Assembly (NCBI GenBank): GCA_034669145.1
Contig: JAXDNY010000053.1
Location: 1 to 64,000 of the forward strand
Source: PALSA-894 sp034669145
GTDB taxonomy: Bacteria; Pseudomonadota; Alphaproteobacteria; Rhizobiales; Xanthobacteraceae
Direction of reading: 5' to 3'
Length of the DNA: 64,000 bases
This document shows, one piece after another, positions 56,158 through 62,643 of the stretch; position 1 is the first letter of the stretch; each line of letters starts with the position of its first letter. Below the pieces are notes generated by a model. It was not told the origin of the DNA. It saw nothing but the letters and a program-made list of their open reading frames with translations, and made no database searches. The translations under genes and the position numbers were made by a program.

Positions 56158-57335
56158 GGAATCGGCGCCTGCTGTGCGCTCTGCGCAGTGGCCTCCTCGG
56201 CAGCCTTGCCTTGCAGGACCGTGACCAGCGTGCCGACCTGCAGCTTGTACTGCCCGTCGACCACCACTTGCTCGTTGGCCTTGAGGCCGGAATCGATAAG
56301 CGCCTGGCCTGCGCTGATCTGTGCGACCTTTACCGGGCGACTCTCGATCGTGTTGTTGGGGTTGATGACGTACACGTATGCTCCGTTCGGACCCTGCTGC
56401 ACAGCCGATGCAGCGACCGTCAGGCCATTTTGGCGCGTATCGACGAGGAGCCGCGCGTTAACGAGCTCGCCCGGCCAAAGCCGATGCGTCTTGTTGGGAA
56501 AATCCGCCTTGAGCCGTATCGAGCCCGTGGTCTGTATGATCTGATTATCGACCAGGCCGAGCGCGCCTTGATCGAGCTCGATCGCGCCATCCTGGCTGTA
56601 CGCGAGAACCGTCAGCGGCGCCTTGGTCTTTTCCTGCTGCTGCTGGATTTGGGGCAGGTTGGTCTCGGGGAGCGTGAAGATCAGTGAAATGGGCTCGATC
56701 TGAGTGACGACGACGAGGCCGTTCGGCGTTGTCGGGCTGATGATGTTGCCGATGTCAATCTGCTGAATTCCGGTCACCCCATCGATCGGTGACGTCAGCC
56801 GCGTGTAGCTGAGCTGCACATTCGCTGCATCGATGAGGGCCTCGTCCGCCTTGATGGCGTTCTGCAGCTGCGCGACTTGCGCCTTCTGGGTCTCGACCAG
56901 TTGCGGGGTGGCCCAGCCTTTATCTCCCAACTCGGTGTAGCGGGTGAGATTAGCCTGGGCGTTGGCGAGCTGAGCCCGATCGCGATCGCGCGTGGCAGTC
57001 AGCTGATCGATCTGGGCCTTGTAGGGACGCGGGTCGATCTGGGCCAGAAGGTCGCCGGTCTTCACCGTCTGCCCTTCTTTGAAGTTGATGCTGACGAGCT
57101 GTCCCTGGATCTGGCTGCGCACCACGACTGTGTTGTAGGCGACGACGGTGCCGACGCCGGTGAGGTAGATCGGCACATCGTGACTGGCCACGACGCCGGC
57201 AACCACCGGCACCGCGGGCGTAGCCACCGGAGCCGGCGCGGCCTCGATCCGCGCCCTGTGAATGAAGAACGCGGCGACCGCTGCGACCGCTGCGGCCGCG
57301 AGGACCAATACGCTGACAAGCGATTTTCGCTTCAT
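56154..57335 (-). CDS. RND periplasmic adaptor (MdtA-like)
   Basis: 393 residues from ATG 57335, chosen for the GGGAGG site upstream; the open frame extends much further but without such a site. A single N-terminal anchor (SVLVLAAAAVAAVAAFFI) precedes the HlyD-type half-motifs GVVASHDVPIYLTGVGTVVAYNTVVVRSQIQGQLVSINFKEGQTVKTGDLLAQIDPRPYKAQIDQLTATRDRDRAQLANAQANLTRYTELGDKGWATPQLVETQKAQVAQL and SPIDGVTGIQQIDIGNIISPT. Genes are in the order adaptor-pump, as in mdtAB. Confidence 0.92.
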   Translation of the reverse strand: MKRKSLVSVLVLAAAAVAAVAAFFIHRARIEAAPAPVATPAVPVVAGVVASHDVPIYLTGVGTVVAYNTVVVRSQIQGQLVSINFKEGQTVKTGDLLAQIDPRPYKAQIDQLTATRDRDRAQLANAQANLTRYTELGDKGWATPQLVETQKAQVAQLQNAIKADEALIDAANVQLSYTRLTSPIDGVTGIQQIDIGNIISPTTPNGLVVVTQIEPISLIFTLPETNLPQIQQQQEKTKAPLTVLAYSQDGAIELDQGALGLVDNQIIQTTGSIRLKADFPNKTHRLWPGELVNARLLVDTRQNGLTVAASAVQQGPNGAYVYVINPNNTIESRPVKVAQISAGQALIDSGLKANEQVVVDGQYKLQVGTLVTVLQGKAAEEATAQSAQQAPIP

Positions 57336-57364
57336 TCGTGGCCTCCCAATACCTGCAAGAGCGA

Positions 57365-58030
57365 TCAGCAGGCGCCCCGGAACACAGTCGGGGTGTTGAT
57401 ATTGCCAGGCACGCCAGCGCATGCCGTTGGCAACCCGTTCGGAAGTGTGGAGGAGGACGTTCCAGCGGAAGAAGACGCCGGAGCGGATGCGTCGAACGAC
57501 GTTGCCGGCGTCGTGGAAGGCGGGATCAAAAAAGGTGTGGAGGGCACCGCCGCCCCCACGGGTAATGTACTCGTCATTGATGTGGAGGGCAGCATCGGGC
57601 TCACCCCTGCGCTGCCGATCTCGAATGAGCCCAACGGAATCCCGGTCCGGGTGGCACCGCCGGGCGTCACGGGTGACGTTGCGGCCATCGATGACGCACC
57701 GCTTGAGGTCGTGCCGCATGGTCCCGACGCTGCCAGGCTGCCTGGCATCGACATTCCGGCGCCCATTCCGATTCCGCCGCCGTCGAAGGTCGTCGTCGAG
57801 CCGGACATGGCGGACGATGTGCTCCCGGTGGCCGGGCAGGGTAACGGACTGAGCCCTGGCGACGCGAGTGCCGTGGCACCCATCGGGATTCCGGTCGGCG
57901 CGACAGACGAACCCGGTGTCATGCCAAGCGGCGACGTTGCGCCAATGGTCGGGGTTGGACTGACCTGTGCTAGCGCCGGCGGCGCGATCGCCAGCGCGAT
58001 GATCGCGATCAAAAGCGAGAGATGCTTCAT
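57365..58030 (-). CDS. Secreted low-complexity Ser/Thr/Pro/Gly-rich protein
   Basis: 221 residues from ATG 58030 (GGAG seven bases upstream). The signal peptide is KHLSLLIAIIALAIAPPALA. The mature part is rich in Ser, Thr, Pro and Gly and contains an internal repeat of the form GIP[ML]G[AS]xx[LI]xSxG[LV]SP at about residues 47-63 and 129-145, and paired Cys near 66 and 105 and at the end. No enzyme motif. Proteins of this look are known, uncharacterised, in Bradyrhizobium. It lies 29 bp downstream of the AraC gene and 29 bp upstream of the MdtA-like adaptor gene, so it is part of that operon. Confidence 0.7.
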   Translation of the reverse strand: MKHLSLLIAIIALAIAPPALAQVSPTPTIGATSPLGMTPGSSVAPTGIPMGATALASPGLSPLPCPATGSTSSAMSGSTTTFDGGGIGMGAGMSMPGSLAASGPCGTTSSGASSMAATSPVTPGGATRTGIPLGSFEIGSAGVSPMLPSTSMTSTLPVGAAVPSTPFLIPPSTTPATSFDASAPASSSAGTSSSTLPNGLPTACAGVPGNINTPTVFRGAC

Positions 58031-58058
58031 CGAAAACTCCATCTCGGATTCGGTGCAA

Positions 58059-59093
58059 TCAACCGAGGCTTCGACAGTAGCCGCTCGGGGTCTGCCCGGT
58101 GATCTTGCGGAAGGTCGCCGTGAAGGAGCTCGTCTCGCTGAAGCCGAGCGCCAACCCGACCTCGGTCACGGAGTGCTTCCGTCCGGCCAGCAGGATCTTT
58201 GCCTGCTCGATGCGCCGCTGGATGTGATAGCGATGCGGCGGCACGCCGAACGACTGCTTGAAGGCGCGGCAGAAATAATACGTGCTCAGCCGCACCAGCT
58301 GCGCGAGTGTGGCGAGCGGGATTTGTTCGGCCAAATGCTCGTCGATGTATGTGGTGACGACGCGCTCCTGCCACGCGGCGAGCCCGCCGCGAATTTGCAC
58401 CTGCTCACGCGGCGCGCCGCGGTTGAGGCGCATCAGTTCGTGGATCAGAACCACTCCGAGCGCTTCGACGTAGAGCCTGTTTTCGATGCGGGGCGACTGG
58501 ATCGCCTGCTTGAGCTTTGCCGCGGTGCTCCAGATCGTCGCGTCCTCGAAGAAGAGTCGCGGCGCGAACTCCGCGGCGTCTTCGTCGAACTCGGTCTGCA
58601 ACTCCGCCGGATCGAGGTAGAAATACGTCACGCCCGTCAGCGTGCGCGGATCGTGCCATTCGCGGTACTCGTGACCGGCCGGTGCGAACGTGAGCTTGTT
58701 CGCGACGTCACGCAGAGTCGAACGGGACAGGCCCTCGACATAGGACTCGCCCTCGCGGCGGACGCCGTGCTCGTACGCGGCGAGCAGGTGCACCGGTGAG
58801 CGGAAGCTGTATTCGACGCGATCATGGCTCGTCGCCTGGACGAACTCAGCGCCCATGCCGCGCCATTCCATCCCGCGTCGCGATACCGCGCGCGCGGGCG
58901 TGACGTTCACGGTCGCCGACAGCATGTCGATCGACTGCGCCGGTGCGCCGAAGCCGTTTGCCGCATCGAGCGGCGCCAGCGGGGGAGCCTTGCGATCGTG
59001 ATCCCTATCGAAGAGTGCAAGGGAACCGGTACGGAGCGCTTCGGAGTTTGTCAGCATGGCGGTGGACCTGCGTTTGCTGGTGGGGAGCTTCAT
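58059..59093 (-). CDS. AraC family transcriptional regulator
   Basis: 344 residues from ATG 59093, with GGAG five bases upstream (ATG 59057 is an alternative). The C-terminal two-helix-turn-helix domain (about 240-340) is clear: HLAEQIPLATLAQLVRLSTYYFCRAFKQSFGVPPHRYHIQRRIEQAKILLAGRKHSVTEVGLALGFSETSSFTATFRKITGQTPSGYCRSLG. The N-terminal 200 residues form an effector/dimerisation domain of unknown ligand. It precedes the adaptor-pump genes in the same direction and is the likely regulator of that pump. A recurrent motif lies 96 bp upstream of its start. Confidence 0.9.
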   Translation of the reverse strand: MKLPTSKRRSTAMLTNSEALRTGSLALFDRDHDRKAPPLAPLDAANGFGAPAQSIDMLSATVNVTPARAVSRRGMEWRGMGAEFVQATSHDRVEYSFRSPVHLLAAYEHGVRREGESYVEGLSRSTLRDVANKLTFAPAGHEYREWHDPRTLTGVTYFYLDPAELQTEFDEDAAEFAPRLFFEDATIWSTAAKLKQAIQSPRIENRLYVEALGVVLIHELMRLNRGAPREQVQIRGGLAAWQERVVTTYIDEHLAEQIPLATLAQLVRLSTYYFCRAFKQSFGVPPHRYHIQRRIEQAKILLAGRKHSVTEVGLALGFSETSSFTATFRKITGQTPSGYCRSLG

Positions 59094-59380
59094 TCGTCTC
59101 CACCCTTTTGTTTTCTTGAACGCAGATTAATGCAGAGCCGTGCATCGCCTCTATCGGACTTAGGTTTCCGTGCCGGAGCGAAAAACCTATACCTAGGTTT
59201 ATCCGGCGTGGATTAGCGCCTGACAAAGTTTGATTTCGACCGCGATCGGCACGAATTCCAAATCTGCAACGGCGTTCAACGAGCCGCGATCAATCACGGC
59301 TTCTTGCGCCAGTATCGCGAAGAGTTGAGTGCGAGGTGGGAACAAATTTGCCCGATCACGCCCGAGCGGATCCAGCGGTA
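59094..59380. other. Intergenic region holding motif copies
   Basis: No gene found between the AraC gene and the small secreted protein gene (both minus strand). The part 59156-59200 carries two copies of a TAGGTTT motif described separately. Nothing else recognisable. Confidence 0.6.
59183..59200. promoter_or_regulatory. Motif copy and 7-bp inverted repeat upstream of araC-type gene
   Basis: AAACCTA-TACC-TAGGTTT, an exact inverted repeat. Read from 59200 to 59189 on the minus strand it is AAACCTAGGTAT. A weaker copy is at 59156-59167. The main copy ends 96 bp before the AraC start codon. Confidence 0.5.
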
Positions 59381-59719
59381 TCAATCGACCTTCAGCGTAC
59401 GCGCATCGCGCGCCATCTCCAGGCATGTCAGAAGCTGGACGTAGCTCGGAAATCCCCCGATCCGGGTCTCCGCCGTGCAACTGGCCTCATCGGCGTTGGG
59501 AAACCTGCCCCATTGAGCGGCGAGAGAATCGCGCGCCTGCTGCTCGCTCTCCTGGCAACGCTCGACCGTCCGCGTCACCGAGATTTCCATCGCGGCGCCC
59601 GCGCAGGTCGGGCGGGTATCGAATGTCGGGACGGAGCCGGCTGCCGCCATCGCCGAGGGCACCTTGACGAGCGCAAGTGCCAGCAATCCCAGGAGCGCAA
59701 TGGTTCTCTGCATCGTCAT
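59381..59719 (-). CDS. Small secreted protein with conserved cysteines
   Basis: 112 residues from ATG 59719 (GGAG seven bases upstream; ATG 59713 two codons further is possible). A signal peptide (MQRTIALLGLLALALVKVPSAMA) precedes FDTRPTCAGAAMEISVTRTVERCQESEQQARDSLAAQWGRFPNADEASCTAETRIGGFPSYVQLLTCLEMARDARTLKVD. Four cysteines in the mature part suggest two disulfides. I recall very similar small proteins in Bradyrhizobium, with no assigned function. Confidence 0.75.
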   Translation of the reverse strand: MTMQRTIALLGLLALALVKVPSAMAAAGSVPTFDTRPTCAGAAMEISVTRTVERCQESEQQARDSLAAQWGRFPNADEASCTAETRIGGFPSYVQLLTCLEMARDARTLKVD

Positions 59720-60193
59720 CCTGTTTCTCCACAGAGCGCGAGTTGCTCGGCATTCTGTCGACCGATCTTTCATGTGGTGGGTGGCGCGGATGGTTTCCAT
59801 GCCGGCATTGCGCCGATTTCCTCTCTGTTGCGAGAACCGCTCGATGCATCGGCTTTGATTGGCCGCAGCAGCGCGGGCTGTTCGGCGCAAGAGGAGGCAA
59901 AGCCGGGCAATCGCGGCGGAGCGCGCCGCGGGGCGAGTTTGTATGTTGTGATGTGTCGCCGGAATGGCTCTTCGTTCTCTTTTCCATTCCGCGATGCGTC
60001 AGTGTCACTGCCGAGGTCCGGTCCGTCCCCCGCCCGCGCCTCGATGGAAACCGCAAAGCCGCTTCTCCCCCGGGCAGCTTTGCCACGATGCTGCGCCTGG
60101 CCGGCGGCCCCGAGCCGCCGGCCTTTTTTCTCCAGCATATGAGCGAACAGGTCAGCGCGCGAACAGCGCAGCAGCCGCAGTGCCCTGACCGCG
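59720..60193. other. 474-bp region without a credible gene, ending in a plus-strand terminator
   Basis: Several open frames exist but none has a ribosome site with family-like protein. On the plus strand CGGAATGG (59961-59968) and CCATTCCG (59985-59992) can pair, and a strong terminator follows at 60099. Because both flanking genes are on the minus strand, a plus-strand small RNA or a short unrecognised transcript is a plausible explanation. Confidence 0.4.
60099..60131 (+). terminator. Rho-independent terminator (plus strand, orphan)
   Basis: GGCCGGCGG (60099-60107), loop CCCCGAG, CCGCCGGCC (60115-60123), then six T (60124-60129). A nine-pair GC-only stem with a T-run is a textbook terminator. 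No annotated plus-strand gene precedes it. Confidence 0.75.
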
Positions 60194-60562
60194 CTACCGG
60201 CCCAATGCGCTATCGATGCAGTTGATCAAGCTGTCCTTGTGGAAGGGCTTGGTCAGAAATCCGCTTGCCCCTCCGGCGAACGCACGCGTGCGAGTGCTCG
60301 CATCGGGCAGAGCGGTGATGAAGATCAGCGGCACGCCGTTGCCCTGTGCGCGCAGGTGCGCCTGCATCTCCAACCCGCTCATGGACGGCATCCGGATGTC
60401 CACGATCGCGCACGATGTCTCGGCAAGCTGCGGCGATTGCAGAAATGCCTCCGCCGAATCGAAGGTATGAACCGCGTAGCCGAACGACCTCAACAAATTG
60501 GACGTCGCGGCGCGAACTGACGGATCGTCATCGATGATCGAAATCACGGGAATCGCCGGCAC
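60194..60562 (-). CDS. Response regulator, receiver domain only
   Basis: 122 residues from GTG 60562 (GAGG nine bases upstream; no ATG available). Acidic pocket IIDDDPSVR, phospho-acceptor Asp55 in CAIVDIRMPSMSGLEM, Thr in FITALPD and Lys in FLTKPFHKDSL give a complete receiver of the FixJ type. There is no output domain, so it would act by protein contact or as a phosphate sink for the nearby kinase. A motif copy lies 88 bp upstream of its start. Confidence 0.85.
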   Translation of the reverse strand: MPAIPVISIIDDDPSVRAATSNLLRSFGYAVHTFDSAEAFLQSPQLAETSCAIVDIRMPSMSGLEMQAHLRAQGNGVPLIFITALPDASTRTRAFAGGASGFLTKPFHKDSLINCIDSALGR

Positions 60563-60700
60563 ACTACTAATCCTCGGCGGGCGCAAACGGCCGCCTGCCC
60601 CTGAATCGCCTTGCCCTCAGATTGTGTTCTCAACGCCGGTTTGGAAATCATACATAGGTTTCGAGTATTTTTGCGGATGCGAACGTGGGCGCACAGCCGA
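60563..60700. other. Intergenic region with motif copy at 60650-60661
   Basis: ATACATAGGTTT on the plus strand (AAACCTATGTAT in the direction of the downstream gene), 88 bp from the GTG start. Otherwise nothing recognisable. Confidence 0.5.
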
Positions 60701-61330
60701 TCAGGCGCTCGCCGCGCTGATCCCCAGCGCCTCAGCCATTCTGACCAGGTCAGCCAGGGACCGTGCGCCCATCTTCCTCATGACGTGCCCGCGATGGATC
60801 TTCACGGTGATCTCGCTGACGTTCAGCTTGCCGGCGATCTGCTTGTTCATCAGGCCGGAGGTCACCAGGCCCATCACCTCGCGCTCACGCCGCGTCAGTG
60901 TCTCGAACACGGTGCGCAAGTTGGCGGTCGTCCGCTCGCTTTGGCGCCGCATGCGGTCACGTTCGAGCGCGCGGGTCACGGCGTCGAGCATGTCCTGGTC
61001 TCGGAACGGCTTGGTCAGGAAATCGACGGCGCCGGCCTTCATGGCCTTCACCGACATCGGGATGTCGCCGTGCCCCGTCATGAACACGATCGGAATGTGA
61101 ATGCCGGCCTTGGCCAGAACGTCCTGAAACTCCAGACCGCTGACGCCCGGAAGCCTGATGTCGAGCACGAGGCAACTTGGAATCTCCGGAAGCTTGGCTT
61201 GCAGAAATTCAGGCGCCGAAGCGAACACAGTGGCGGCCAGATTCATTGAGCGAAACAGGTTGGCCAGCGCAACCCTGATGGATTCGTCGTCGTCGACGAC
61301 AAACACGACTGAGTGCAATTCGTTCTTCAC
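60701..61330 (-). CDS. FixJ-type response regulator
   Basis: 209 residues. Receiver domain 1-120 with Asp13-15 pocket, phospho-acceptor Asp57 in CLVLDIRLPG, TGHGDIPMSVKAMKAGAVDFLTKPF. LuxR/FixJ-type helix-turn-helix at about 140-205: ETLTRREREVMGLVTSGLMNKQIAGKLNVSEITVKIHRGHVMRKMGARSLADLVRM. Such regulators act with a PAS kinase of the FixL/NodV kind, and one is encoded 1.3 kb to the right. It is the best candidate for the protein that binds the repeated motif of this region. Confidence 0.93.
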   Translation of the reverse strand: MKNELHSVVFVVDDDESIRVALANLFRSMNLAATVFASAPEFLQAKLPEIPSCLVLDIRLPGVSGLEFQDVLAKAGIHIPIVFMTGHGDIPMSVKAMKAGAVDFLTKPFRDQDMLDAVTRALERDRMRRQSERTTANLRTVFETLTRREREVMGLVTSGLMNKQIAGKLNVSEITVKIHRGHVMRKMGARSLADLVRMAEALGISAASA

Positions 61331-61477
61331 GTCGTTTGCCCGTCCTCAACTAAGGTGCCGCATGCGTGTTTGCCGCTATGGCGCATAGGCCGGCCAACAC
61401 GGCATATCTCGGCATCAGGATATAGCAAAATCCGCCGGCCGTCCGCCAACCGCCTGACCGCAAAGAGAATTCTACAC

Positions 61478-61489
61478 AAACCAAGGTAT
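61478..61489 (+). promoter_or_regulatory. Motif copy upstream of the 41-aa protein gene
   Basis: AAACCAAGGTAT in the direction of the gene, 78 bp before the ATG at 61567. Compare AAACCTAGGTAT at 59189-59200 and AAACCTATGTAT at 60650-60661 (both read on the minus strand, gene-wise). Confidence 0.45.
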
Positions 61490-61566
61490 GAGCGAGATGC
61501 CCGTTGGTCTGATGGAAGCGGGTCCAAGCGAGGCGCATCATCTCCGCACCATCACGGAGAGAGACC

Positions 61567-61692
61567 ATGTGGCAATTGCACGCGGCGTTTCGCCTGGGCG
61601 ACTACAGGACATCCGAACTCGATGTGACACCGGTGGTCGGCATCACGCTGATCGTGGCCGTCGTCGGCCTCATCATTCAGACGGGGCTGTGA
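61567..61692 (+). CDS. 41-aa single-span membrane protein
   Basis: ATG 61567 with GGAGAG six bases upstream. MWQLHAAFRLGDYRTSELDV is a charged N-terminal part, followed by one membrane segment (TPVVGITLIVAVVGLIIQTGL). One base separates its stop from the next gene, so the two are cotranscribed. Nothing is known of it. The motif at 61478 lies in its upstream region. Confidence 0.7.
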   Translation: MWQLHAAFRLGDYRTSELDVTPVVGITLIVAVVGLIIQTGL

Positions 61693-61693
61693 C

Positions 61694-61885
61694 ATGCGAA
61701 AGATCATCCCATTTCTCGCCAACGGCAGCTCAAAGACCTGCTGGGGGTGCGGCAAACCCTTTGTGGTCCGCGACGGCGGTGCTGAGGCAATCCTCGCGCC
61801 CGACGACCGGCTCTACTGTTTCGCGACCGGGTGCGCCGACGAGGCCTTCGCCTCACATGCGAGCACGTTGAAGCGTGCCGCCTAG
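61694..61885 (+). CDS. Small zinc-ribbon-like protein
   Basis: 63 residues. CWGCGKPF (Cys-x2-Cys) and YCFATGCADEAF (Cys-x4-Cys) form a likely metal-binding four-Cys set with a loop of about 25 residues. It is basic at both ends (MRKIIPFLANGSSK; STLKRAA). Cytoplasmic. Coupled to the 41-aa membrane protein upstream and followed by a terminator at 61927. Confidence 0.75.
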   Translation: MRKIIPFLANGSSKTCWGCGKPFVVRDGGAEAILAPDDRLYCFATGCADEAFASHASTLKRAA

Positions 61886-62274
61886 CGGCCAGTTCTGGTT
61901 CCTCTCCCCAGATTTATGGCCAAACTGCCGCCCTTCGCAGGGCGGCTTTTCTTTGCGCCGCGATCGAACACGCCCTGCTGGTGATTTGAGATCGGGTCTG
62001 CCCGTTTCGGGATTGAGTTGTGCAGAACGGACATCCGCGAAGACGCAATGCTATCGCGGCGATGACGCCTTGCGTTGGGCGCGTACGTGTTTCTCACGCC
62101 ATTTGGGGCCGGGGCCGCGCATATAGTGCAGTTCGGGCCGGTAACGATCAAAAATTCCGTTCGTCAACCTGCGCCAAATACCGGCTATTGCGGCCAGGTC
62201 AATCGCTGAGCGTAAAATCGAAATCGCGAAGATGGTTGCATCTCCGCCTGCTCGCCCGATCGATGGGCTGGCGA
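61886..62274. other. 389-bp region between small genes
   Basis: Holds the terminator at 61927. A minus-strand frame (62051-62278) ends in a basic stretch (YMRGPGPKWREKHVRAQRK) but lacks a convincing start and ribosome site, so I do not call it a gene. No other feature seen. Confidence 0.5.
61927..61954 (+). terminator. Rho-independent terminator
   Basis: GCCGCCCT (61927-61934), loop TCGC, AGGGCGGC (61939-61946), followed by TTTTCTTT. It ends the two-gene unit of small proteins, 42 bp after the zinc-ribbon-like gene's stop. Confidence 0.88.
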
Positions 62275-62475
62275 TCACGGCCGTGGCCTCGGCAGCGCCA
62301 GTGTGGGCTGCGAGACTTCGGGTTCGGCGGACGCGCGCTTGCTGGCTTCGAGGGCAATGAGTTGAGTGAGCAGATATTCGATTTCGTTTGGCAGCGGCTG
62401 CCGCACAGCCGGCAGATACTCAGCCTGCAAACCACGACCAATGGCGAACAACGGCTCCCGCATGAACATTGTCAT
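62275..62475 (-). CDS. Small uncharacterised protein (66 aa)
   Basis: From ATG 62475 with AAGGGAGA seven bases upstream (an in-frame extension exists but lacks one). MTMFMREPLFAIGRGLQAEYLPAVRQPLPNEIEYLLTQLIALEASKRASAEP has one predicted long helix (PNEIEYLLTQLIALEASKRA), no membrane segment and a Pro-rich tail. I do not recognise the family. The motif copies at 62559 and 62602 lie upstream in the same orientation as for the other genes. Confidence 0.6.
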   Translation of the reverse strand: MTMFMREPLFAIGRGLQAEYLPAVRQPLPNEIEYLLTQLIALEASKRASAEPEVSQPTLALPRPRP

Positions 62476-62558
62476 GGCGATCTCCCTTATGCTCGTTTCG
62501 AGGTGTCGAGCGATCAAGGTCTGCCGCCAAAATAGTCTTAAGAGCACGCCCGGCCATT

Positions 62559-62613
62559 CTACAGAGGTTCATCCGCGCACAAACGTGGGTGTCAGAAACA
62601 CATACCGAAGTTT
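62559..62613 (-). promoter_or_regulatory. Two motif copies upstream of the 66-aa protein gene
   Basis: In the direction of the gene, AAACTTCGGTAT (62613-62602) and GAACCTCTGTAG (62570-62559), 127 and 84 bp before the ATG. The second is degenerate (9 of 12 match the AAACCTATGTAT copy) but has the spacing of the other sites. Confidence 0.4.
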
Positions 62614-62643
62614 GAGATCGGCCACGTGCCACGCGCAGCGCAA

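Noticed and set aside
59677..60225. 182-codon plus-strand gene ending after the terminator
   Set aside because: It would run through the strong terminator at 60099 and has no recognisable domain.
62051..62278. 75-codon minus-strand gene with a basic tail
   Set aside because: No convincing start or ribosome site; kept only as a note in the intergenic entry.
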